A stretch of DNA of 29,151 nt from CAZCZZ01 sp964503335 (GTDB taxonomy: Bacteria; Verrucomicrobiota; Kiritimatiellia; CAIVKH01), in assembly GCA_964503335.1 (NCBI GenBank), contig CAZCZZ010000055.1, forward strand, positions 1-29,151. Direction: 5' to 3'. The position numbers and the translations under genes are program-made. Of this stretch, positions 1 through 9,500 are shown in pieces (within the stretch, counting starts at the first letter, position 1; every line of letters begins with the position of its first letter). The notes beneath the pieces are model-generated. The model was given only the letters and a program-made list of their open reading frames with translations. It had not been told where the DNA came from and ran no database searches.

Positions 1-624
1 AACCATGCAGAGCTGCTTGTACTGCTGAGGCGACTGCGGAAGCGCGAAGAACGTTCCGGGATTCACGCGGCTCGGCACGAGATAGTCGCGCGCGCCTTCG
101 GGCGTGCTCTTCGTGAGGATCGGCGTTTCCACTTCGATAAACTGCTGTCCGTCGAGGTAGTTGCGCACGGCCTGCGTGATCTTGTGGCGAAGCACCATGT
201 TGCGCTGCATCTTGTTGCGGCGCAGGTCGAGGTAGCGGTAGCGGAGGCGCAGGTCTTCATCGACCTTCTCGGCTTTGGCGTCTTCGAGCGGGAACGGCGG
301 CGTCTTGCTCTTGTTCAGGACCGTGATGGAGTTGGAGCGAACTTCGATTTCACCCGTGATGAGGTTCTTGTTCACCATGTCGCCGGGACGTTTTTCGACA
401 AGACCCTCGATGCGCATGACGAACTCGCTGCGCGTGCCCTGGGCGATGTCCCACGCGGCCTTGGAATCGTTCGGGTCGAAGATAACCTGCGTCACGCCAT
501 ACCGGTCACGCAGGTCGATAAAGATAATGCCACCATGGTCGCGAACCGTGTCCGCCCACCCGCACAACGTGACGCGCTTTCCAACGTGCGCCCCACTCAA
601 CTCACCGCATGTATGTGTCCGCAT
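1..624 (-). CDS. aspS: Aspartyl-tRNA synthetase, N-terminal part (cut by window edge)
   Basis: Read on the minus strand, 208 codons stay open from an ATG at 624 to base 1. Aspartyl-tRNA synthetase charges tRNA-Asp (or tRNA-Asp/Asn in the non-discriminating form) in the cytoplasm. The first ~105 residues look like the OB-fold anticodon-binding domain (GKRVTLCGW, then HGGIIFIDLRDR, typical of bacterial AspRS). This is followed by the start of the class II catalytic core, with RYRYLDLRR and the motif 1 region ending in VETPIL and STPEGARDYLVPSR. Motifs 2 and 3 lie outside the window. A second ATG directly upstream (627) is equally possible. No Shine-Dalgarno sequence is visible; the leader is instead made of 7-bp tandem repeats. 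It lies 81 bp downstream of hisS on the same strand, probably in one transcript. Confidence 0.95.
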   Translation of the reverse strand, partial: MRTHTCGELSGAHVGKRVTLCGWADTVRDHGGIIFIDLRDRYGVTQVIFDPNDSKAAWDIAQGTRSEFVMRIEGLVEKRPGDMVNKNLITGEIEVRSNSITVLNKSKTPPFPLEDAKAEKVDEDLRLRYRYLDLRRNKMQRNMVLRHKITQAVRNYLDGQQFIEVETPILTKSTPEGARDYLVPSRVNPGTFFALPQSPQQYKQLCMV

Positions 625-630
625 CATGGC

Positions 631-665
631 CAGTAACCAGTAATCCGTGATCTGTAATCAGCAAC
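631..665. repeat. Degenerate 7-bp tandem repeat between hisS and aspS
   Basis: Five consecutive heptads can be read on the plus strand: CAGTAAC, CAGTAAT, CCGTGAT, CTGTAAT, CAGCAAC. All have G at position 3 and A at position 6 (on the plus strand) and C at position 1. The array fills most of the hisS-aspS gap and ends 4 bases before the aspS start. A comparable heptad array is found at 18464-18505. Confidence 0.7.
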
Positions 666-705
666 CCGTTCGTAAGGAGGGCGGATGGTAGTGGGCCGGA
701 CCGGG

Positions 706-1971
706 TCAGGCAACGAGATTTACGGACTGCAGGCGCTCGAGCAGCTCGGGCATGGTGAGCTCGGTTTGGGTACCGGTGGCCATGTCCTTGAAGACGAATA
801 CGCCCTTTTCCATCTCGGTGTCGCCCCGGATGATCACGGCCGTGGCGCCTGCGCGGTCGGCCGCCCGCATCTGGGCTTTCATACTGCGCCCGGCAAGGTC
901 GAGGCCGCATCGAACGCCGCGCATCCGAAGGGTTTGCACAAGGCGGAAGTTCTCCTGGAACGCAGCTGGACCCAGCGAAACCACCCAGATCAGGGCGAGC
1001 TTGGGAGCCGCAGCGGCATCTCCGAGATCCTTCTGCAGCGCGGTGACAAGTCGCTCCATGCCCATGGCGAAACCGACGCCTTCCACGGCGCGGTCACCGA
1101 TCGTGATCTTGTAGCGGCCACCGCCGGCGAGGGCGTCCTGCGATCCCAGCGCGGGGTGCGTGATTTCCCAAACGGTGTGCATGTAGTAGTCGAGACCCCG
1201 CACAAGGCGCGGATTGAGAACGACATCGATCTCGAGACGCTTGAGGTGAGACACAACTTCCTGCAAGTAGTCGCGCGATGATTCCGCCATGAACTCGGTC
1301 ATGGGCGGGAGCGACTTCACGAGCGGTAGTGATTTCTCGTCTTTCGTATCGAGCACGCGGAGGATGTTCTGGTCGAGCCGACGCTGATCGTCCTCGCCAA
1401 GTTCCGCGCGCCGAGGCTCAAGCAGGGCGCGCAGGCCTTTGACGACGGCTTCGCGATCCTCGGACAAGCCTCGGGTGTTGAGCTGGACTTTAAAATCGCG
1501 CGCGCCGAGTTCGTGCAGGAGCTGTACCTGCATCGCGATCGCTTCGGCGTCCGCCGCGGCGTTGGCGGGTCCAATCAGTTCTGCGCCAAGCTGATGGAAC
1601 TGACGCTTGCGGCCCGCCTGCGGTCGTTCGCACCGGAACATGGGTCCGATGTAATACACGCGCGCATCGTGGCCTTCCTGGCCGAGACCCGCGATGTAGC
1701 GCATGACGCCCGCGGTGCCTTCGGGCCGCAGCGCGACTCGGCGTCCACCGCGGTCTTCGAACACATACATCTCCTTCTGAACGACATCCGTCGTGTCGCC
1801 CATCGTGCGTTCAAAGACCGTGGACTTCTCGAGGACGGGCGTGCGGACCTCATCGCAGCCGTAGAGGTGAAAAACGCGACGGGTTGTCGACTCAATGCGC
1901 TGCCAGATGGAAATCTCGGGCGACGAAAGGTCGGACATGCCCTGTAGGGGCTGGAATTCTTCGGAGGCCAT
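706..1971 (-). CDS. hisS: Histidyl-tRNA synthetase
   Basis: This 421-residue protein has the usual length for bacterial HisRS, a class II synthetase that charges tRNA-His. Visible motifs are the N-terminal GMSDLSSPE segment, RRVFHLYGCDEVRTPVLE (motif 1), ALRPEGTAGVMR, motif 2 FRCERPQAGRKRQFHQ, the histidine-binding LVRGLDYYMHTVWE, and motif 3 GVGFAMGMERL. The C-terminal ~95 residues form the anticodon-binding domain. The usual second histidine motif AGGRYDGLV appears here as AGGGRYKITIGDR, a mild deviation. It lies 28 bp downstream of the HU-type gene and upstream of aspS. The hisS-aspS pairing is common in bacteria. No clear ribosome-binding site precedes the ATG at 1971. Confidence 0.96.
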   Translation of the reverse strand: MASEEFQPLQGMSDLSSPEISIWQRIESTTRRVFHLYGCDEVRTPVLEKSTVFERTMGDTTDVVQKEMYVFEDRGGRRVALRPEGTAGVMRYIAGLGQEGHDARVYYIGPMFRCERPQAGRKRQFHQLGAELIGPANAAADAEAIAMQVQLLHELGARDFKVQLNTRGLSEDREAVVKGLRALLEPRRAELGEDDQRRLDQNILRVLDTKDEKSLPLVKSLPPMTEFMAESSRDYLQEVVSHLKRLEIDVVLNPRLVRGLDYYMHTVWEITHPALGSQDALAGGGRYKITIGDRAVEGVGFAMGMERLVTALQKDLGDAAAAPKLALIWVVSLGPAAFQENFRLVQTLRMRGVRCGLDLAGRSMKAQMRAADRAGATAVIIRGDTEMEKGVFVFKDMATGTQTELTMPELLERLQSVNLVA

Positions 1972-1999
1972 GGAACGCGGGACCGGGGTCGAGGTGGGC

Positions 2000-2278
2000 T
2001 TAGCCGGTGATGATGTGTTTCATCACCTTGCCCGGCTTGAACTTCACCACTTTCCTCTCGGGAATGGTGACGACCTGCTCGGGCTTGTTCGGGTTGCGTC
2101 CGATCCGCTGTTTGCGCTGACGCACTTCGAAGACTCCGAAGTTGCGGAACTCGACGTTTTCCCCCTTGGTCAGCGCTTCGACAATATAATCCAGAGTCTT
2201 CTGGATTACCGTATAGACGTCCTGCTGAATCAGGCCCGTCTCCTCGGAGATGCGCACTACCAAATCTCGCTTCGTCAT
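2000..2278 (-). CDS. HU/IHF-family nucleoid DNA-binding protein
   Basis: This 92-residue protein matches the whole length of the HU/IHF family, dimeric proteins that bend DNA in the nucleoid. The N-terminal helices begin MTKRDLVVRISEETGL. The beta-arm region contains ENVEFRNFGVFEVRQRK and IGRNPNKPEQVVTIPERKVV, and FKPGK precedes the last helix. The NPNKPEQ arm tip and ERKVVKFKPGK resemble IHF/HU-like proteins of PVC bacteria. Whether it acts as HU or IHF cannot be decided. The start is fixed by GGAGGGAG (plus-strand 2284-2291), 5 nt upstream. It is the promoter-proximal gene of the HU-hisS-aspS run. Confidence 0.95.
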   Translation of the reverse strand: MTKRDLVVRISEETGLIQQDVYTVIQKTLDYIVEALTKGENVEFRNFGVFEVRQRKQRIGRNPNKPEQVVTIPERKVVKFKPGKVMKHIITG

Positions 2279-2359
2279 GATCGCTCCCTCCGCTTATTCT
2301 CTCTCCTCACGTAACCCGCGCTAGATGTGCAGGTAACGCAAGCCTCCCGCGTTGATGAA

Positions 2360-2387
2360 ATACTAGCCCTCCTAGGCGGGGGGTCAA
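2360..2387 (-). promoter_or_regulatory. Candidate sigma70-type promoter for the HU-hisS-aspS operon
   Basis: On the minus strand TTGACC (2387-2382) is followed after 16 bp by TAGTAT (2365-2360), resembling -35 and -10 boxes. Transcription would start near 2352, giving a leader of about 75 nt with a good Shine-Dalgarno site before the HU-type gene. This rests on motif reading only. Confidence 0.45.
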
Positions 2388-2409
2388 GGGCAAAGGCGGG
2401 GCCCATTTT

Positions 2410-2440
2410 ATGCAAGATTCCGTGGTCCACCCCCTTGCAT
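2410..2440. promoter_or_regulatory. Nested inverted repeat upstream of the amylase gene
   Basis: ATGCAAG (2410-2416) and CTTGCAT (2434-2440) form a perfect 7-bp inverted repeat. Almost exactly at its centre sits GTGGTCCAC (2422-2430), itself an inverted repeat. The structure lies 110 bp before the amylase start in the divergent region shared with the HU operon. It could be an operator or an mRNA hairpin; no regulator is identified. Confidence 0.4.
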
Positions 2441-2534
2441 CAGTTGTTCCTCTAACTTATCCTCTCCCCTGCGAACGACCTGTCGGCTGCTCACCGGCAA
2501 CGAAGTGATGCTCCGTTCGCGTGAATCAATGAAT

Positions 2535-2542
2535 GGAAGGGG
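2535..2542 (+). promoter_or_regulatory. Ribosome-binding site that decides the amylase start
   Basis: GGAAGGGG ends 7 nt before the ATG at 2550. This favours that start over the in-frame ATGs at 2505, 2508 and 2529. It also places a typical signal peptide at the very N-terminus. Confidence 0.65.
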
Positions 2543-2549
2543 TGTCGTC

Positions 2550-5500
2550 ATGGGGAAGTCCTGTTTTTCGATCATTTCAGCTGCTTTCTGCCTTTTGCTC
2601 GCGGCAGAAAGTTCCAAGGCTTGGAACGCCAGCGAGGTCGACTTTCCAAGCGATGGAAACGGGTTTCCCGACCCCGCAACGATTGCGCTGACAGCGAAAT
2701 ACACCGGGCCGGATGGCTCGCCCGAGTGGTTCCGCTACACGCTGGAATCCAATACGAACGACGCGGATTTTGGATTCAAAATGACCACGGGGAACCTGTG
2801 GGCCAACGATTACGGTGGAAACACCAACTTCCTGAAGAACACCGTGGGCGTCATGTACTACCAGCCCGCGGGTGATGCGAACAGCATCCTCATCGGAGGC
2901 GTAACCAGCGGATACAGCTACGTCTTTACGGTGAAGAACCCCGCATTGTCTGATAGTTACATCTCCGTGATGGAAGTCAGCAACGACCCGGTCTTCATCT
3001 CCGCGGCAAGCGGACCCGTCGGGGCCTTGGAGTCCAACGAAGTTCTCACGTACACCGTCCTCCTCTATACCAATCCCCCGCCCGAAGAGCGCGTGTTCAT
3101 CCGCATCACGACCAATGACTTCGCGTCGTGGAGCGTTGTCGAACTCCCCCTCACCAACAACTACGCCACGATCACGATGACGAACCAGATGAGTTCGCTC
3201 ACCACGACGACGCGCTGGTACGCGCTCGTGACCACGGCGACTTCGAATTATCTCGCGTCGCTGAACGGCTACGGCGTCGACGCCATGACGCTCTCGTGGG
3301 CGAACAACCAGGGCTCGAACTACCTCTTCCGCACAAACCCGCGCGACCCCGCCTTCGTCTTTCACAACAACAACCGCGTGATCCTCAACGGCACCAACGT
3401 GCAGTTCTGGACGAAAGTCGGCTACGCCAACGCCGACGGCTCGGGCCGCTGGGCCACGAACGGCTGCGTCTACTATACGGTGGACGGTACAGAGCCCGCG
3501 GGATCCTTCGGCACGCCCGGCAATGCGTCGACCTTCGTCGCGCCGATGCAGTTCAGCCACATCGAAACCGATCCGTACGAACTCGGCGATGCGATGTGGT
3601 GGTTCGGCACGGCCTATGGCCTGCCCGGATTCACGACGATCAAATACAAGATCGGCATGTGGCACAGCGCCACGGAGCGCTTCGCGGACTTCAATGCAGG
3701 CGTCGACAACACGACGTTCTCGTTCCAGCTCGGCACCCTCGGCGAACCCGTGCTCACCATCAACGGCCTCGGCGCGAATTACACGACGACCAAGATGTTC
3801 CTCGATGAAATCAGCGGCGATGTGCAGGACCTTGTGATCATCTACAAGCCCGGCGTGGTGAATCCGACCAAAGCCGAGGTCTTCAGCAACGTCGGCCGGC
3901 GCGACTACGTGGACGTCGACTACAACAACGACGGCGTGCCCGACGGCATCCGCCCGCCCGACGGCAACACGATCACGACGAACGACACCGGCGCGTACTT
4001 CCGCGCGTTCCCGATGCTGCAATACGCGCCGGGCGAATACATCTGGACGGCGCGCGTCAGTCGCTGCGGCTCGTACAGATTAACCGCACGCCATCAGACC
4101 GTCAGCAATACGAACTGGACCTATTACAGCTCAAGCGGGCGGCGCGACCACGCGATCGTCGCCTCCCCCACGAAGACACATGACCAGACGATGTACGAAC
4201 TCAACACCCTCACCGTTGAAGCGCAGGGCGCGGATGAGGGCGGGCGCAGCACGTTCACCGACCTGCTCAACGCGGGACAGGGCGACACGGATGGCTACGA
4301 CCCGTTCAACCTGGAGTACCTGAACTTCCTCCAGGTGAACTGCCTGTGGTTCCAGCCCATCCACCCGAACGGCATCGATCGTTCGGAAAACGATCCTTTC
4401 ACCGGCCAGCGGTATGCACCCGGCAGTCCTTACGCGACGAAGAACTACTTCTGGGTCGGCGCGCCCTTCGGGACATTCAACAACGAAGCGAACGCGATGG
4501 ATGAGTTCACGAATTTTGTCGCACAGTGCGATGCCCACACGGGCAGCGTCGGCACGATCAACGTGATGCTCGACGGCGTGTTCAATCACACGTCGTGGGA
4601 CGCCGTGTTCGGCCAGGGCGGCATCGACCTCGGCATCCACCGCAATATCGCCGACACAAACTCGCCCGTCGTGAGCGGCGGCGACCGAATCGGAACCTAC
4701 CGCCACTACTGGTACGCCGACAGCGGCGTGAGCTATTGCGACGAGGCCGACTACTACAACTCCGCGTTCGACAACGACCTGGCGGTGGCGCCGGACCGCG
4801 GCGATTTCGGCAAGTGGTCCGACGTGACCGAACTCTACTTCGGTCGCTACGCCGCGCTCGTCTGCGTCAATCCGCAGGACAATGGCAACTACGTCAACGA
4901 AGGCGACTGGTTCGACTATGGCTCCATGACACCGGGCGTCATCGAGCTCTGGAAGCTCTTCGGCTACTATCCCGAGTTCTGGCTCAAGAAGACCGGACAC
5001 TCCGGCACGAACAGTTTTATCCTCGCCCAGGACGACAAGGGCATCGACGGCCTGCGCTGTGACTTCGGCCAAGGCCTGCCCCCGCAGATGTGGGAGTACA
5101 TCATCAACCGCACCCGCTCGAAGAAGTGGAACTTCCTCTTCATGGCAGAGACGCTCGATGGCGGAAGCCCCGGCTATCGTTCGAACCGCCACTTCGACAT
5201 CCTGAACGAGAACCTCGTGTTCAACTTCACGCAGGCCAAGGTGAACAACACGTGGGAAATCCGCGGCGCCCTCGAAGCCCGGCGCAACGCCTACAACGGT
5301 GGAGCGATCCTGCTCAACCTCACCTCGCATGACGAAATCCTGCCGGACAGCGACCCGTGGGTCGTCGTGTCGCGCTACGGCGCCGTCAGCAGCGTGGATG
5401 GCATACCCATGATCTTCTACGGACAGGAAAAGGGCATCAAGAACTACGAAGCGAATCCCGCGATCGGATACAACGACGGCTTCGTGTACCACGAGTTGAA

Positions 5501-6479
5501 CTTCGGCAAATACGTCCCGCACTTCAAACGCTGGAACCAGCTCACAGTCTGGTTCAGTCCCCCGCCCGACGCCACGTTCCTGGATGTGATCTATGCGCGA
5601 ATCAACTTCGCCCGCCACGCCAGCCCTGCCCTGCGCAGCGTGAACCGCTTCTTCCTGAACCGCATGGCCGGCGGCGACAATGCGCAGATCTTCGCCGTGG
5701 CGAAGTATGAGCAACCCTTCTCCTCGCCGCGCAACAAGGATGTCGTGCTCGCCTTCGCGAACCTGCTGCGTCATGGCCAGCCCCATACGCTGGCGGCTGA
5801 CACCTACGACCTGCGCCCCGCGTGGGGCCAGCTGGGACTCGACACGAATCGCCAGTACAAGGTCCGCAACCTCGCCGCGAGCGACATCAACGCGACGCTG
5901 CCCGGCTGGCCGAAGACGGGCGTCGATATGTGGAACAACGGCGTGTTTGTGTCGCTCGACGGGGGACAGTTCGGCCCCGTCGCGGCCGATGGCGCGCTGG
6001 TGCAATACCTGAAGATCGAGGAGGAACTCGACTACGACAACGACGGGCTCCACGTGGACTTCGAATTGCAGTACGGCTTGAACCCGACGGATGGCACCGG
6101 CGACAACGGCGCCTTCGGCGATCCGGATCTCGACGGTCATAACAACATGACCGAGCAGATTGCCGGGACGAATCCGAACGACGGTAATTCGTTCTTCGAA
6201 GTCCAGAACCTCGTCCAGCCCGTCGGTCCGTCGCAGCGCAACGTGCAGGTACCCACCGCGCCGGGACGCCGCTACACGATGTATTACGCGGACGGGGCTC
6301 TCTCGAACGGCATGCTCTGGACTCCGTTCGCCAACTCAAACAACGGCTTCGGCACATGGTTCGAAACCAGCACCGTGAACTCGACGCGCACCTTCATTGA
6401 CGACGAATCGACCAACAGCACGATGGGTCCGCCCAATAACGCGCAGCGCGCCTATCGCGCCGTCGTGGAACTCCCGTAA
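2550..6479 (+). CDS. Large secreted GH13 alpha-amylase-family protein
   Basis: A protein of 1309 residues beginning with a signal peptide (MGKSCFSIISAAFCLLLAAE, cleavage near residue 24), so exported. The first ~520 residues are beta-rich, non-catalytic modules, including a segment with VYYTVDGTEP and YKIGMWHSA that may bind carbohydrate. The GH13 barrel follows: region I DGVFNH (D675, H680), region II GLRCDFGQ (nucleophile D838), region III FMAET (acid/base E867) and region IV TSHDE (D928). All three catalytic carboxylates are present. Region IV has SHD instead of the usual NHD. After a beta-sandwich domain C comes an Asp-rich, thrombospondin-3/EF-hand-like stretch (residues ~1160-1212, with DYDNDGL and DPDLDGHNN) and a beta-rich tail common in PVC exoproteins. 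Role: probably hydrolysis or rearrangement of alpha-glucans outside the cytoplasm. Exact substrate unknown. The downstream gene is another giant secreted protein. Confidence 0.88.
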   Translation: MGKSCFSIISAAFCLLLAAESSKAWNASEVDFPSDGNGFPDPATIALTAKYTGPDGSPEWFRYTLESNTNDADFGFKMTTGNLWANDYGGNTNFLKNTVGVMYYQPAGDANSILIGGVTSGYSYVFTVKNPALSDSYISVMEVSNDPVFISAASGPVGALESNEVLTYTVLLYTNPPPEERVFIRITTNDFASWSVVELPLTNNYATITMTNQMSSLTTTTRWYALVTTATSNYLASLNGYGVDAMTLSWANNQGSNYLFRTNPRDPAFVFHNNNRVILNGTNVQFWTKVGYANADGSGRWATNGCVYYTVDGTEPAGSFGTPGNASTFVAPMQFSHIETDPYELGDAMWWFGTAYGLPGFTTIKYKIGMWHSATERFADFNAGVDNTTFSFQLGTLGEPVLTINGLGANYTTTKMFLDEISGDVQDLVIIYKPGVVNPTKAEVFSNVGRRDYVDVDYNNDGVPDGIRPPDGNTITTNDTGAYFRAFPMLQYAPGEYIWTARVSRCGSYRLTARHQTVSNTNWTYYSSSGRRDHAIVASPTKTHDQTMYELNTLTVEAQGADEGGRSTFTDLLNAGQGDTDGYDPFNLEYLNFLQVNCLWFQPIHPNGIDRSENDPFTGQRYAPGSPYATKNYFWVGAPFGTFNNEANAMDEFTNFVAQCDAHTGSVGTINVMLDGVFNHTSWDAVFGQGGIDLGIHRNIADTNSPVVSGGDRIGTYRHYWYADSGVSYCDEADYYNSAFDNDLAVAPDRGDFGKWSDVTELYFGRYAALVCVNPQDNGNYVNEGDWFDYGSMTPGVIELWKLFGYYPEFWLKKTGHSGTNSFILAQDDKGIDGLRCDFGQGLPPQMWEYIINRTRSKKWNFLFMAETLDGGSPGYRSNRHFDILNENLVFNFTQAKVNNTWEIRGALEARRNAYNGGAILLNLTSHDEILPDSDPWVVVSRYGAVSSVDGIPMIFYGQEKGIKNYEANPAIGYNDGFVYHELNFGKYVPHFKRWNQLTVWFSPPPDATFLDVIYARINFARHASPALRSVNRFFLNRMAGGDNAQIFAVAKYEQPFSSPRNKDVVLAFANLLRHGQPHTLAADTYDLRPAWGQLGLDTNRQYKVRNLAASDINATLPGWPKTGVDMWNNGVFVSLDGGQFGPVAADGALVQYLKIEEELDYDNDGLHVDFELQYGLNPTDGTGDNGAFGDPDLDGHNNMTEQIAGTNPNDGNSFFEVQNLVQPVGPSQRNVQVPTAPGRRYTMYYADGALSNGMLWTPFANSNNGFGTWFETSTVNSTRTFIDDESTNSTMGPPNNAQRAYRAVVELP

Positions 6480-6488
6480 AGCCCCCCG

Positions 6489-6516
6489 TTGACCGCCATC
6501 ACCGCGGGTGTACTCT
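6489..6516 (+). promoter_or_regulatory. Possible promoter before the LTD/HAF protein
   Basis: TTGACC (6489-6494) and TACTCT (6511-6516) are separated by 16 bp in the 74-83 bp gap after the amylase stop. This would give the second giant gene its own promoter. The match to the sigma70 consensus is moderate. Confidence 0.3.
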
Positions 6517-6562
6517 ACAAGGGCCACGTGGGCGGCAACGGGCGAGAGATGGGGTGCAAGGG

Positions 6563-9500
6563 ATGTGGTGGACAAAGAGATGGTCGAAGGCAAAGACCTC
6601 GTCGGTACTGGTCTTCTTCTGCGCCGTGTGCCCATCCATGGCCCAGTACAACGGCTTGGTGATCAACGAGTTTCTCGCGAACCCCAAGAGCGGTATATCC
6701 GTTCACGTCGATTCCAATTCCGACGGACAGAACGACATATTCAATGACGAGTTCGTGGAGTTGTTGAACACGTCGACGAACACGATCGACGTGACGGGAT
6801 TGATCATCTTCAACGCGACGCAGTCGATCAGGCATCACGTCTTTACGCCGCGCCTGCTGCCGCCCGGTGGTTCCATCGTCGTCTTTGGCGGCGGGAGCCT
6901 GCTCGAGTTCACCAACTTGCCCGCTCAGCGTGCATCGAGCGGAAGCCTCGGCTTGAACAACGATACGGATTCCATCCTTCTCTACTCACCGCAAACGACG
7001 CTGGTGGACCAGGTAAGTTACGTCGCCACCGTGCCCGCCGCGTCCAGCGTCAGGAACCCGGAGGGAACGGGCGCTTTCGCCAGTCATCTGGCATTGACCA
7101 CCAATTCCTCTCGGGCAAGTCCGGGACAGCGCACATACGGCAGTCCCTATCTGACAAACCAGCCACCCGTCATCCTGGAGATGCCGGACCAGACAGCCTT
7201 CGTCGGACTTGCACTGGAGTTCCCTGTTCGCGCCCGCGATCCGGCCGACGGCCACGCCATCACCTTGACGGTGTCCGGCGCACCGACCAACTCCTCCCTC
7301 GTCTCGACCAATGGAAACGGCAGCTTTGCGTTCACGCCAGCGCCCGCGCAGACCGGCGAGGTTTTCCAGGTGTCGTTTATCGCCACCGATGCTGACGGAG
7401 CGGAGACGGGTATCGTGACAATCGCGGTCGTGAGTCCGATCACCAGCGAGGACGTCTGGATCAATGAGTTTCACTACGACAACGCCGGAACCGACTCCGA
7501 CGAAGGCGTGGAAGTCGCCGGCACCGCGGGCACGGTGCTCACGAATTACTCGATCGTCTTGTACAACGGCTCCAGCGGCCTTCGTTACGATACGCAACTC
7601 CTGTCCGGTACGCTCGACAATGAGCAGTGCGGTTTCGGCGCCGCATGGATTGCCTACGGCGTGAACGGCCTGCAAAACGAAACGGAAGGCATCGCGCTCG
7701 TGAAGGGTACGAACGTCATACAATTCCTCAGCTACGAGGGCACTTTCACTGCCAGCGACGGACCTGCGGCCGGCCTGACGTCGACCGATGTCGTCGTGGA
7801 GGAAACAGGAACAACTCCTGTTGGATTCTCGCTGCAACTGCAAGGCACAGGCACCCAGTACGCAGCGTACACGTGGATCGCACCTCAATCTCACACGCGC
7901 GACACGCTGAACACGAACCAGGCGGCGGAATGCTTCGTGCCTGCAGACCTTGCGATTCAGAAGACCGTCTATCTCGGGCACGATGGAGGAGCCAGCTTCC
8001 CGGGCTTTGAGATGGTGCAGGGAACGAATGGCGCGCCCGTGACCTATCTGTTCCATGTGCAGAATACGGGCGGCTCCACGCTCACCAATGTCAGCGTAGA
8101 AGACACCGCCCTTGGCATCACACCCATCCCGTTGGGGACCCTCCTGGCCGGCGAGAGCAGGACTACGTATGTGGAATCGGTTGTCAGCGGAGACCTGCGA
8201 AATACGGCAACGGCGGGCGGGTACGATGCACTTGGAAACGCCGTCGCCGACAGTGACAGTGCCGATGTCGTGCTGATCATCCCTCTGATCGAAGTCCAGA
8301 AAACCGTTTACCGCGGCCACGATGGCGGAGCCTCGTGTCCCGGCGGCGAACTGGTCATGGAGACGAACGGCGCCCCCGTCACATACTGCTTCCGTATCGC
8401 AAACAACGGCACGACGAACCTGACCTCCGTGCAACTCCAAGATACAACACTCGGCCTGCCCCCCGTCTCCTTCGGCACGCTGGCCGCAGGCGACGTCGTG
8501 TTCACCTCGTTCGCGGCCTTCGTCACCGCGAACCTGACAAACACGGCTGTCGTTACGGGCAACGATCCGAACAATGACCCGGTCGCGGACGAAGACACGG
8601 CGGAGGTCCGTCTCATCCAGCCGGCGATCCAGATCCAGAAGACGGTCTACAGCGGACACGACGGCGGTGCGTCATGCCCCGGTGCGGAGATCGTCCTTGG
8701 CTCCAACGGAGTCGCTGTCACCTACTGTTTCGAAGTCGCAAACGTCGGGGACATCGCGCTCACCAACGTCACGGTATTCGATCCCTACCTGGGCGCAACG
8801 AACCTGCTCGCCATCCCCTCGCTTGGTGTCGGTCAGACGAACTCCTTCTATGTCGAGAGCTCCATCACGACGAGTCTTGTGAACAGCGCATCCATCACGG
8901 GCTTCGCGCCAAACGGCTATGTCGTCATGGCGCAGGACACCGCGGAAGTCGTGCTCCTACCTTCCGCGCCAGAGTGCGGCTCGCTCGAAATCATCGACCT
9001 CGGCACGCTGGGCGGCGTGTCATCCGTCGCATTCGGCATCAACGATCTCGGCCATGTGGTCGGACAGGCCGCGCTGACCTCGGGAGCGTTGCGCGCGTTC
9101 ATCTGGAAGGACGGGGTGATGAGCAATCTCTTCGCGGTCGGCGGCCTCGATTCCAGCGCCGCGTACGACATTAACCGGCACGGCCATATCGTGGGCAACA
9201 TGGTCAGCAACGGCCTCAACCGGGGCTTCGTGTGGTCCACCGGCACCGTCGCCACCTTTGCCACCTCACCCGTCACCTTCGTGTCCACGTTCGGCGCAAT
9301 CAACAACTCGAACGTCGCGGCCGCGCACCTCGTGTTGACCAACACCCCGCCCCATCCACATCCGGCCTACGTGAAGGACGGCGCGTTCACGGACCTCGGC
9401 ACATTCAGCACCCTCGTCTCCGGCGGCGCATTCGACATCAACGACCTCGGCATGATTGTGGGCTACGCGCACATCTTCTGTCCCTCGGATTGCTGGGATC

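Noticed and set aside
2577..4022. 481-codon open frame on the minus strand under the amylase N-terminus
   Set aside because: Its composition is typical of an antisense shadow, and the plus-strand frame carries a signal peptide and ribosome-binding site.
4131..6140. 669-codon open frame on the minus strand opposite the amylase gene
   Set aside because: It mirrors a GC-rich gene with strong third-position bias. Its product is low-complexity Val/Arg/Glu-rich with no recognisable domain, while the plus strand has a clear GH13 domain.
6986..8659. 557-codon open frame on the minus strand opposite the LTD/HAF gene
   Set aside because: Same reason: it is a shadow of the plus-strand gene, has Arg/Val/Asp-rich composition and no family motif.
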